A stretch of 6,510 nucleotides of DNA from Devosia equisanguinis (GTDB taxonomy: Bacteria; Pseudomonadota; Alphaproteobacteria; Rhizobiales; Hyphomicrobiaceae): the NCBI GenBank assembly GCA_945901835.1, contig CAMDMH010000182.1, forward strand, positions 1 through 6,510, written 5' to 3'. The stretch's first letter is position 1. Each line of letters begins with the position of its first letter. The position numbers were made by a program, and so were the translations under genes. Positions 1-6,510 of this stretch are shown here, piece after piece. Below the pieces are notes generated by a model, which saw only the letters and a program-made list of their open reading frames with translations, had not been told where the DNA came from and searched no databases.

Positions 1-1644
1 CGACAACTTGGCGAGCGTGTCGTAGCCAGCCCCCACCAGCAATTGCGCGTGTGTGCCCCTCAACCAGGGGATCGTGCAAACGAGACGCGCCTGTGCCTTC
101 CAATCGGCGATTCGCCCCACGGTGATATAGCGGTTCGCCGTCCGCGCCACGATGTCCTCGGGATCGCACGCCAGCAGATCGCGCACCAGAACGAGGCCCG
201 CGGGCGTCAGCCGCGCCGCCGTCTTCGGGCCGATCGACGGCGCTCTGACGATATCGTCGCCCGGCGAGAGGTAGAACCGCTTCATGCGGTCGCCTAGGCT
301 ATCCCCCTGCCCGTCACCATCGTCGTCCGCTTCCAGGTCACCCGGCGAGCCGTTCACTTCGTCGAACTCCGGTCCCGGCTCCCGAACAGCCCTGGAACGC
401 CTCCCGGAAGTCTCCGGCTCGTTCCGCGAAACAACCCTCAACATACCTTCCCGCGCGCCACGGCCGCTCTCGGCATCACCGCGCGTTGCCACCGACGACC
501 GGCGGCCCGAGCCGATCACGAGCTTACGGTGACGCTTCCAGAGAAGTCGGCTTCGGCCTTGGCGGCGGCCGCGCCCAGAACGTCCTTGCCGCCCCCGCGC
601 ACCCTGCGAAGCCGCGCCATCGTCGCCCCCGGCACCGTTGTCGCCATCCTCGTCGAGATTGCCACGCCGAACGTCCGACCTATCCAGAAGGCCGGCCTCT
701 CCTCGTGAATTCATCACCTGCGAGATGACCCCTACCAGATCGGCCACCAGCGCTTCCTGACGCTCTAACCGCTCGGCCAATCCCGAACCCGCAGCCCGCA
801 CAGCATCGAGCCGCTGCTCTGGCCCGGTGTGCGAAGGCCTCACCTCGTGCTCCGCTCGTTCGTCATGCTCCCGAGGGACCTGCCCCATCTCTCGCGGTTC
901 ACGCAACGAAACCGCCGTCTGACCAGGCTGTCCCCGATCCTGCGCCTCGCCACGAAACTGAGCACCGAACCGATCCCGATAGCGCTGCTCGAAGCGGAAC
1001 TGGAGCTGCGATGGACGGGGGCCGCGACGTTCCCCATCGCCCTCACCACGGTCAGGCCTCTGCGCTGGACGCTCCGGTTGTAGAGGGGCGCTCTCTCGTC
1101 GCCCCATGGCCTCCCCGACGAACCGCGCCGAAGCGAGATCGTCGCGCCGATGCACCAGCGCCCGGATCAAATCATAGGGGCTCGCGAACTTGCGAGCCTC
1201 TTTCGACGCGAACGCCTCCGCCGTCGCAAGCAGAGCCTTCATCTCGCCCGTCGTCCGTGGAGCGAGCCCTTCGTGACCACGCGCAACCCCATAGAGCCAT
1301 GCCCGCGCTGCCTCGGACAGGCGCTGACGTTCGATCCCTTCGCGCTGAAAATCGACATCCGGCAGTGGCGCTGCCGTCAGACAAACCACGAGATGCGCGA
1401 TCTCGACGGACCGGCTCGCCTGTTCCCCGGCCAGCCGATAGGCCCTGTTGCAGAGCAACAGCACGGCATCGTCGACATGGATCGTCGAACGATCTCCATG
1501 TCCGGCCGATGCTTCCCCGCAATCAGCCCGCTCGGGACGCGCCGACCACCGCGCCCCATCGGCACGTACCTCTTCTACACGATGCGCGGCGCCGACCGCC
1601 TCGCCCGGCAGCACGAACTGTCCGCAGCACCTGCACGTTGTCAT
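1..1644 (-). CDS. Clp N-domain / helix-hairpin-helix (DUF4332-like) protein, C-terminus beyond left edge
   Basis: I do not know its function. The frame has no stop from an upstream TGA at 1801-1803 to the window edge, giving 548 codons from ATG 1644. This is the only ATG, GTG or TTG between that stop and the domains' upstream end; its ribosome site is weak. Residues 1-9 read MTTCRCCGQ, a Cys cluster that may bind metal. Residues about 57-90 (VLLLCNRAYRLAGEQ...EIAHLVVCLT) and 135-165 (ATAEAFASKEARKFASPYDL) look like the two helical repeats of a Clp N-terminal domain, which recruits substrates or adaptors in ClpA/B/C. No Walker A/B motif or AAA+ module is visible. Residues about 170-455 are low complexity: a possible coiled coil at 278-315, an Arg/Gly-rich basic patch at 344-382, and an Asp-rich acidic run at 426-444. 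Residues 458-548 carry two helix-hairpin-helix motifs (APSIGPKTAARLTPAGL; IPWLRGTHAQLLVGAGY), like DUF4332. A cytoplasmic nucleic-acid-binding or adaptor role is inference. Codon third positions are G/C-rich throughout, supporting real coding. Confidence 0.72.
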   Translation of the reverse strand, partial: MTTCRCCGQFVLPGEAVGAAHRVEEVRADGARWSARPERADCGEASAGHGDRSTIHVDDAVLLLCNRAYRLAGEQASRSVEIAHLVVCLTAAPLPDVDFQREGIERQRLSEAARAWLYGVARGHEGLAPRTTGEMKALLATAEAFASKEARKFASPYDLIRALVHRRDDLASARFVGEAMGRRESAPLQPERPAQRPDRGEGDGERRGPRPSQLQFRFEQRYRDRFGAQFRGEAQDRGQPGQTAVSLREPREMGQVPREHDERAEHEVRPSHTGPEQRLDAVRAAGSGLAERLERQEALVADLVGVISQVMNSRGEAGLLDRSDVRRGNLDEDGDNGAGGDDGAASQGARGRQGRSGRGRRQGRSRLLWKRHRKLVIGSGRRSSVATRGDAESGRGAREGMLRVVSRNEPETSGRRSRAVREPGPEFDEVNGSPGDLEADDDGDGQGDSLGDRMKRFYLSPGDDIVRAPSIGPKTAARLTPAGLVLVRDLLACDPEDIVARTANRYITVGRIADWKAQARLVCTIPWLRGTHAQLLVGAGYDTLAKLS

Positions 1645-1819
1645 GATCTCGACCCGAATGAGCCCCAGCCCATAGCAATAGCCGATTCGCCGTGCCCGCC
1701 GCTTTCTGCAGTCGCCCGGGGCCGGCTTCTCCAGTAAGTTCTCGCTCCGGCTGCCACGCCATGCTCTCGCCGCATCGATCCTGTCTGCCTCCCAGCCCTT
1801 TCATTTCGCACGGCTGAAC

Positions 1820-2905
1820 ATGCGCCCGATCTCGCGACGTACTTTCTGGAAGCGCCTCACGGCCGCCGGCGCCTTGGGCGCGGCGGGCTTGGGAATGACG
1901 GTACGGTCGCGGCCGGCAAACGCCTACTACAGTGGCCCCGTCAGCGACCACTTCGACGGCGTGCACTTCTTCAATCCCGGCGGTACGGAGCCACCGAGCT
2001 TCGGCCGTGCGGTGAACCTCTATATGACCCAGCAATGGGAACCTTGGCCCACGCGCCTGTCGGACGTGAAGCAGGATCGCCCTCCGCCTGAAATGAACGG
2101 GTCCGCCACCCGCATAACCTTCATCGGCCATGCGAGCTGGCTGATCCAGACGGCCGGCCTCAACATCCTCGTCGATCCCGTGTGGTCGGAACGAGCCTCC
2201 CCCCTTTCGTTCGCCGGCCCAAAGCGTATCAGGCCGCCCGGAATCGCCTTCGAGGCCCTGCCGCGCATCGACGTCGTGCTCGTCACGCACAATCACTACG
2301 ACCATCTCGACCACGACACGCTCGCACGGTTGTGGCAGCGTGATCGGCCGCGCGTCGTCACGCCCCTCGGCAACGACACGATCATCCGCGAAGCCATGCC
2401 GGGCGTTGCCGCGACGACGCTCGACTGGCGCGAGAACGCGGAATTGTCGCCACGGGTAAGGCTTCACGCCGAACCGACGGTGCACTGGTCGGCACGCGGA
2501 CTGCGCGATCGCCGGCACGCCCTCTGGGCCAGCTTCGTGATTGAAACACCAGCCGGCAACGTCTACGCGATCGGCGACACCGGTTTCGGCGACGGCATGA
2601 CCTTTCGGGAAATCGCGCGCCGCCACCAGCGCCTCGATCTGGCGCTGATCCCCATCGGCGCCTATGAGCCACGATGGTTCATGCGAGGGCAGCACATCGA
2701 CCCGGCAGAAGCCGTCGAAGCGTTCGGCTTGAGCGGAGCACACGCGGCGCTCGGCCACCATTGGGGAACGTTCCCGCTCACGTCCGAGGCGCACGATCGC
2801 CCCCCACGCGATCTCGCCAAGGCGCTAGCCGAACGCGGCATCGCATCCGGGCGGTTCCTGCCCGTGCTGCCGGGACACGTGCACGTGCTTTCACAAGCGG
2901 CTTGA
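1820..2905 (+). CDS. Tat-exported MBL-fold metallo-hydrolase (NAPE-PLD/UlaG-like)
   Basis: The product is a 361-residue metallo-beta-lactamase-fold hydrolase of the Lactamase_B_2 type, the superfamily branch holding N-acyl-phosphatidylethanolamine phospholipase D and UlaG lactonase. Residues 5-11 (SRRTFWK) form a twin-arginine motif, followed by an Ala/Gly/Leu-rich segment and a likely signal-peptidase site after Ala35 (ANA-Y), so the enzyme probably folds in the cytoplasm and acts in the periplasm. Metal ligands are recognisable: THNHYDHLDH with His157, His159, Asp161 and His162; His222 (TVHW); Asp253 (IGDTGFG); and His314 (GHHWGTF). The stretch ITFIGHASWLIQ...ILVDPVWSERASP (about 99-128) is typical of the NAPE-PLD-like group. 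All ligands are present, so it is probably active; the substrate (phosphodiester or lactone) cannot be told. Start: ATG 1820 puts the Tat motif at the N-terminus, but no strong Shine-Dalgarno is visible. It is divergent from the Clp-N gene (175-bp gap) and 70 bp ahead of a same-strand dehydrogenase, possibly one operon. Confidence 0.93.
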   Translation: MRPISRRTFWKRLTAAGALGAAGLGMTVRSRPANAYYSGPVSDHFDGVHFFNPGGTEPPSFGRAVNLYMTQQWEPWPTRLSDVKQDRPPPEMNGSATRITFIGHASWLIQTAGLNILVDPVWSERASPLSFAGPKRIRPPGIAFEALPRIDVVLVTHNHYDHLDHDTLARLWQRDRPRVVTPLGNDTIIREAMPGVAATTLDWRENAELSPRVRLHAEPTVHWSARGLRDRRHALWASFVIETPAGNVYAIGDTGFGDGMTFREIARRHQRLDLALIPIGAYEPRWFMRGQHIDPAEAVEAFGLSGAHAALGHHWGTFPLTSEAHDRPPRDLAKALAERGIASGRFLPVLPGHVHVLSQAA

Positions 2906-2909
2906 AAGA

Positions 2910-2926
2910 AGCAGGTCATTCCTGCT
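2910..2926. other. small inverted repeat between MBL hydrolase and dehydrogenase
   Basis: AGCAGG (2910-2915) and CCTGCT (2921-2926) form a perfect 6-bp stem with a 5-nt loop, starting just after the MBL stop codon. No T-tract follows, so it is not a convincing intrinsic terminator. It could be an mRNA-processing or weak pausing hairpin between two co-transcribed genes, or chance. Confidence 0.25.
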
Positions 2927-2975
2927 CCATGGCAGCAGATCCCGCCTGAAAGTCCCGCTGTCCGAAAGCCCTCGC

Positions 2976-4094
2976 ATGTCATCGAAGCCGATCGCCGCCG
3001 CAGTCTCGCTCGCCCCCCGCGACACCCAGATCCGCGAGTTCCCGCGCCCGGCTATTCCCGCCGACGCAGGCCTCCTGCATGTCGAGTTGACCGGCGTCTG
3101 CGGCAGCGACTGGCCCTATTACCTTCGCTATCCCCAATCCAAGGGCCCGCTCATCCTCGGTCACGAAACAGTGGGCCGCGTCGCTGAGGTCGGTGACGTC
3201 GCCAGCCGCCGTTTCGGCGTGAAGGAAGGCGACCGCGTCGCGCTCGAAGAATACCTCCCCTGCGGCCATTGCCGCTGGTGCCGCTCCGGCGACTTCCGCT
3301 TGTGCGACGAGACCGACACCCTGAACCGCGCCGGTACCATCCGCTTCGGCTCGACCCCGATCAGCGTCGCGCCCTCACTCTGGGGCGGCTTCGCGCAGGC
3401 GAAATACCTGCATCCCAATTCCGTGTTCCACAAGGTACCCGATCACGTCCCCGCGAAGCTCGCGACGCTGGCTCTCCCGCTCGGCAACGGCGTCGAATGG
3501 TCGATCCTGCAGGGCAAAGTCAAAGTCGGCGAAGCCGTCGTCATCCAGGGGCCGGGGCAGCAGGGCCTCGCCTGCACCGTGATGGCGCGCGAAGCCGCCG
3601 CAGGCCTAGTCATCGTCACGGGTCGCGGCACGCCGACCGACAAGAAGCGCCTCGCGCTCGCAAAGCAGCTCGGCGCGCATCACACCATCGACATCGACAG
3701 CGAGGACCTGCTCGAGCGCGTCGCCGAACTCACCGGCGGCGAGATGGCCGACCTCGTGATGGATTGCTCGTCGGGCGGCCCCAAGGCGGTGATCGCAGCG
3801 CTGCAACTAGCCCGCAAACGCGGCCGCGTGATCCTCGGCGGACGCGCCGGCGGCACCATCCCCGAGTTCGATCCGGACGTGCTGGTCCGCAAGGTGCTCA
3901 CTGTCATGGGCGTGCGCGGACACTCGTTCGAAGCCGTCGAACTCGCCATGCAGGTGATCGCCTCGGGCAAGTTCCCCCTCGAAGCCATGTGCACCCACGT
4001 CTTCCCGCTCGCCCAAACCGATCTCGCCATCCGCACCGTCGGCGGCGAAGGCGAAACCGACGCGATCCACTGCGCGGTCGATCCGTGGGCGTGA
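2976..4094 (+). CDS. zinc-dependent medium-chain alcohol/polyol dehydrogenase (MDR family)
   Basis: The product is a 372-residue cytoplasmic medium-chain dehydrogenase, which would interconvert an alcohol or polyol with a ketone or aldehyde using NAD(P). The N-terminal GroES-like domain holds catalytic-zinc residues Cys42 (GVCGSDW), His63 and Glu64 (LGHE), and structural-zinc cysteines at 96, 99, 102 and 110 (PCGHCRWCRSGD...LC). The Rossmann domain starts near 186 with QGPGQQG (glycines 192, 194, 197). Length is normal for sorbitol/threonine dehydrogenase-like members. Two points are unusual. The usual Glu before Pro-Leu at the end of the catalytic domain (EPL) is Leu167 here (ALPLGNGV). The end of the second Rossmann strand reads VTGRGTPTDKKR, without the usual NAD-selective acidic residue, so NADP use is possible. 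The substrate is not predictable. Start ATG 2976 gives the family's usual N-terminus; the ribosome site is weak. It may be co-transcribed with the MBL gene upstream. Confidence 0.92.
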   Translation: MSSKPIAAAVSLAPRDTQIREFPRPAIPADAGLLHVELTGVCGSDWPYYLRYPQSKGPLILGHETVGRVAEVGDVASRRFGVKEGDRVALEEYLPCGHCRWCRSGDFRLCDETDTLNRAGTIRFGSTPISVAPSLWGGFAQAKYLHPNSVFHKVPDHVPAKLATLALPLGNGVEWSILQGKVKVGEAVVIQGPGQQGLACTVMAREAAAGLVIVTGRGTPTDKKRLALAKQLGAHHTIDIDSEDLLERVAELTGGEMADLVMDCSSGGPKAVIAALQLARKRGRVILGGRAGGTIPEFDPDVLVRKVLTVMGVRGHSFEAVELAMQVIASGKFPLEAMCTHVFPLAQTDLAIRTVGGEGETDAIHCAVDPWA

Positions 4095-4106
4095 GTGGGC
4101 CTTGCC

Positions 4107-4197
4107 GTAGGGCGGAATAGCGGAGCGTATTCCGCCGGACTCCGCGGCGTTGCAGACCAAGACGGTGGAAAATGCCTTACAGGCTATTCCAACCTAC
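4107..4197. repeat. 91-bp MITE/REP-like palindromic intergenic element
   Basis: The ends are imperfect terminal inverted repeats: GTAGGGCGGAATAGC at 4107-4121 matches the reverse complement of 4183-4197 at 13 of 15 positions. Nested inside are two hairpins. The left one is perfect (GGCGGAATA 4111-4119 with TATTCCGCC 4128-4136, 8-nt loop). The right one is degraded (4164-4176 with 4182-4194, TTACA loop). The element fills almost the whole gap between the convergent stops at 4094 and 4200. The left-hand palindrome resembles dispersed intergenic repeats I recall from Bradyrhizobium-like genomes; that link is from memory. It may serve as a bidirectional terminator or mRNA 3' end for both genes. 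No transposase is present. Confidence 0.7.
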
Positions 4198-4199
4198 AG

Positions 4200-4613
4200 T
4201 TAAGCAGCCTTGCCGCCTGGCAACCCAGGCTTCAATTTCTTCATCAGCGGATCGAGCTGACCCCAGAAGAAATCCGCGCCGCCGTATCCGGTCAGTCGCC
4301 CGACCTCCCGGCCATCCTGCACGAGCACGAACGTCGGCGTTGCCCGCACGGGCGAAGCGAGCGTCACGCCTTCGGGCCGCCCGGTGCGAACTTGCACCAC
4401 GCGCAACGGCGCCAACCGGCCCTCGGGCGAATTCCGATAGGCCGCACCAACCTCCCGATGCCACTGGTGGCAATATCCGCAGCCCGGATCGTCGAACATC
4501 AACAACTCGACGCGGCTTTCCACTGGCTGCGCAAACGCCGATGACACGCCCGTGATACTCGAGAGAGCCGTAAGGCCCAAAAGTCGCTTCAGTACCGAAC
4601 GCCGCTCGATCAC
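4200..4613 (-). CDS. exported thioredoxin-like protein (SoxS-like)
   Basis: The product is a 137-residue thioredoxin-fold protein, probably a periplasmic thiol reductant or disulfide handler. The best start is GTG 4613-4611: GGGAG lies 6 nt upstream, and translation from there begins with a twin-arginine-like signal (IERRSVLKRL), a hydrophobic run and an AFA-Q cleavage site after residue 28. A longer frame reaches ATG 4691 but adds 26 residues ahead of the signal peptide and lacks a good ribosome site. The mature domain has MFDDPGCGYCHQWHREVG with the redox pair Cys45-Cys48, and the cis-proline loop ATPTF with Pro93. The sequence style (FDDPGCGYC...W, then GY...FFW) matches SoxS-type thioredoxins, which keep sulfur-oxidation proteins reduced, but no sox gene is in view. 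It is convergent with the dehydrogenase and divergent from the solute-binding protein gene. Confidence 0.88.
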   Translation of the reverse strand: MIERRSVLKRLLGLTALSSITGVSSAFAQPVESRVELLMFDDPGCGYCHQWHREVGAAYRNSPEGRLAPLRVVQVRTGRPEGVTLASPVRATPTFVLVQDGREVGRLTGYGGADFFWGQLDPLMKKLKPGLPGGKAA

Positions 4614-4619
4614 GATCGT

Positions 4620-4624
4620 CTCCC
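4620..4624 (-). promoter_or_regulatory. Shine-Dalgarno that sets the GTG start of the SoxS-like gene
   Basis: On the minus strand GGGAG (4624-4620) is followed by 6 nt and then GTG. Together with the signal peptide beginning right after this GTG, it argues against the upstream ATG at 4691. Confidence 0.7.
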
Positions 4625-4634
4625 ATTCCGCAGA

Positions 4635-4662
4635 CCCGACAGCTGGATCCCGACAGCTGGAT
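4635..4662. repeat. perfect 14-bp tandem direct repeat upstream of the thioredoxin gene
   Basis: CCCGACAGCTGGAT occurs twice with no gap (4635-4648 and 4649-4662). Each copy contains the palindrome CAGCTG. The pair ends 22 bp upstream of the GTG start on the minus strand and would lie in the promoter or 5' leader. It may be a two-site operator or a recent replication-slippage duplication; no known regulator motif was recognised. Confidence 0.8.
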
Positions 4663-4913
4663 GATGTGCAGCCGCGAACGCCGCGCGGCAAGAGCCTTTC
4701 GGATCACTTGTTCGTTCACAAGGCGCTGCAGATCGAACGGTGAGCCGAAGTCACAATCGCTGCATAACCTGGGACCAGGGAGAATTGGCGGCTTCCGGCC
4801 ACCCATAGAACCGCGCCCAGCCATATGAGCACCCACTACGCACCCTCGCCCGCCCGCGCACAATTTTTGGCCTCTGCACGGACCCGCGCTCCATGTTAGA
4901 AACGGCGCGTTCT

Positions 4914-4954
4914 GAGGCGCCGGGCCGTCGCCCGGGTCGCCTCCAATCGGGAGG
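4914..4954 (+). promoter_or_regulatory. leader stem-loop and strong ribosome site of the solute-binding protein gene
   Basis: GAGGCG-CCGGGC (4914-4925) pairs with GCCCGG (4930-4935) and CGCCTC (4938-4943), giving a 12-bp GC stem with a CGTC loop and a 2-nt bulge (GT, 4936-4937). Five bases later comes GGGAGG (4949-4954), 6 nt ahead of the ATG. No T-tract follows, so it is not a standard terminator. It may stabilise the mRNA or modulate translation. In the rest of the gap between 4614 and 4960 I could not identify a convincing -35/-10 pair. Confidence 0.55.
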
Positions 4955-4960
4955 TTCGGA

Positions 4961-6073
<1,113 letters not shown>

Positions 6074-6095
6074 GCACGAGTTCTGCCGATGATGC

Positions 6096-6137
6096 AAAAA
6101 GGGCTCGCGGAAATTCATCCGCGAGCCCCCTGATTTT
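6096..6137. terminator. bidirectional intrinsic terminator
   Basis: GGGCTCGCGGA (6101-6111) and TCCGCGAGCCC (6118-6128) form a perfect 11-bp stem with a 6-nt loop. On the minus strand the stem is followed directly by TTTTT (complement of 6096-6100), a classic terminator for the 67-residue gene. On the plus strand a weaker ATTTT (6133-6137) follows four nucleotides after the stem and can end the solute-binding protein transcript. Confidence 0.88.
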
Positions 6138-6153
6138 GTGAAACTCGATGCCC

Positions 6154-6357
6154 CTAACGGCCCTGGCTCTGCGATGTCAAGTCCGTCCTCAGATGACGCT
6201 CGACGTTGATGAGTGTCTCCGGCACGTCGCGGCCGGCCTCCTTCATCGCTCTGATCCGCCGGAACACGACGCCCCACGCCACACGCGGGTCTTCCTCGGC
6301 TGCGATCCTTTCGAGAACCTCCATGGTCCTCTCGTCGATCCGGTCCCTGCGACCCAT
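6154..6357 (-). CDS. small charged hypothetical protein (67 aa)
   Basis: I do not recognise the family. The 67-residue product is rich in Arg and Glu (MGRRDRIDERTMEVLERIAA...RIRAMKEAGRDVPETL), with no signal peptide, membrane segment or Cys, and appears largely helical; a cytoplasmic location is likely. Coding is supported by a strong AGGAG (6368-6364 on the minus strand) 6 nt before ATG 6357 and by a T-tract terminator 26 bp after its stop. The upstream region (6370-6415) is A/T-richer than its surroundings, fitting a promoter, but no clear -35/-10 pair stands out. Regulatory or accessory roles are possible but unsupported. Confidence 0.75.
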   Translation of the reverse strand: MGRRDRIDERTMEVLERIAAEEDPRVAWGVVFRRIRAMKEAGRDVPETLINVERHLRTDLTSQSQGR

Positions 6358-6468
6358 CGATCTCTCCTGTATATCAGTTTAGATTTACGCCACGGACGCA
6401 ACACGCCAACGCGCTATGTAGGCCTTCGTTCCGCTTCCCGGAGCGCGTCCCGGGATTAGCCTGCGGCG

Positions 6469-6510
6469 ATGGTCGATTCGCGGCGCAACCGGGACCGACA
6501 CGCCCCTGTT
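6469..6510 (+). CDS. possible start of a gene running off the right edge
   Basis: ATG 6469 opens 14 codons (MVDSRRNRDRHAPV) with no stop before the window ends. It is divergent from the 67-residue gene. No clear Shine-Dalgarno precedes it, and there is too little sequence to name a product. The gap from 6358 to 6468 also holds a 6-bp inverted repeat (TCCCGG 6436-6441 with CCGGGA 6450-6455) of unknown meaning. Confidence 0.25.
   Translation, partial: MVDSRRNRDRHAPV

Noticed and set aside
170..1100. Possible pseudogene or non-coding accessory region at the left end
   Set aside because: Short scattered frames suggested decay, but the minus-strand frame in phase with position 1 is continuously open through the whole stretch, so the gene is intact as far as visible.
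1011..1737. Plus-strand frames of 195-211 codons opposite the Clp-N gene
   Set aside because: Composition is Arg/Pro-rich and motif-free. The minus-strand frame here runs unbroken through recognisable domains and better explains the sequence.
1523..2794. 423-codon open frame on the minus strand opposite the MBL hydrolase
   Set aside because: It is antisense to a gene with complete catalytic motifs, has no recognisable domain, and also overlaps the Clp-N gene's start; it is an open frame produced by GC-rich codon use.
3269..4120. 283-codon plus-strand frame overlapping the dehydrogenase
   Set aside because: It is an extremely Arg-rich shadow of the dehydrogenase in another frame.
4707..4722. 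CTTGT-6 nt-ACAAG inverted repeat upstream of the thioredoxin gene
   Set aside because: A 5-bp half-site is expected by chance in a window of this size, and it matches no operator I recognise.

Overview
The window is GC-rich chromosomal DNA with strong G/C third-position codon bias. It most likely comes from an alphaproteobacterium of the Rhizobiales/Bradyrhizobiaceae type. The basis is the gene families, the twin-arginine signal peptides, and an intergenic palindrome of the GTAGGGCGGAATA...TATTCCGCC kind that I associate with Bradyrhizobium-like genomes. The assignment is inference; no rRNA or marker gene is present.

Layout from left to right. (1) Positions 1-1644, minus strand: a large reading frame that runs off the left edge. 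The frame is open for 548 codons and encodes an N-terminal Cys-rich stretch, a Clp N-type (ClpR) domain, a long charged low-complexity linker and a C-terminal helix-hairpin-helix (DUF4332-like) domain. It is easy to miss because its stop lies outside the window. (2) Divergently, after 175 bp, two plus-strand genes 70 bp apart: a Tat-exported metallo-beta-lactamase-fold hydrolase of the NAPE-PLD/UlaG type (1820-2905) and a zinc-dependent medium-chain dehydrogenase (2976-4094). (3) A 91-bp terminal-inverted-repeat element (4107-4197) fills the gap between the convergent stops of the dehydrogenase and the next gene. (4) Minus strand, 4200-4613: a small exported SoxS-like thioredoxin that begins at GTG, with a perfect 14-bp tandem repeat just upstream. 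(5) Plus strand, 4961-6073: a periplasmic branched-chain amino-acid-type ABC substrate-binding protein, preceded by a strong leader hairpin and Shine-Dalgarno and followed by a bidirectional terminator. (6) Minus strand, 6154-6357: a 67-residue conserved-looking hypothetical protein that shares that terminator. (7) A possible plus-strand gene starts at 6469 and runs off the right edge.

The genes do not form one obvious pathway. The MBL hydrolase and dehydrogenase may be co-transcribed. The thioredoxin, the solute-binding protein and the small protein look like separate transcription units. The solute-binding protein has no permease or ATPase gene in view. The most unusual element is the Clp-N/HhH protein; the rest are recognisable families with a few local oddities.
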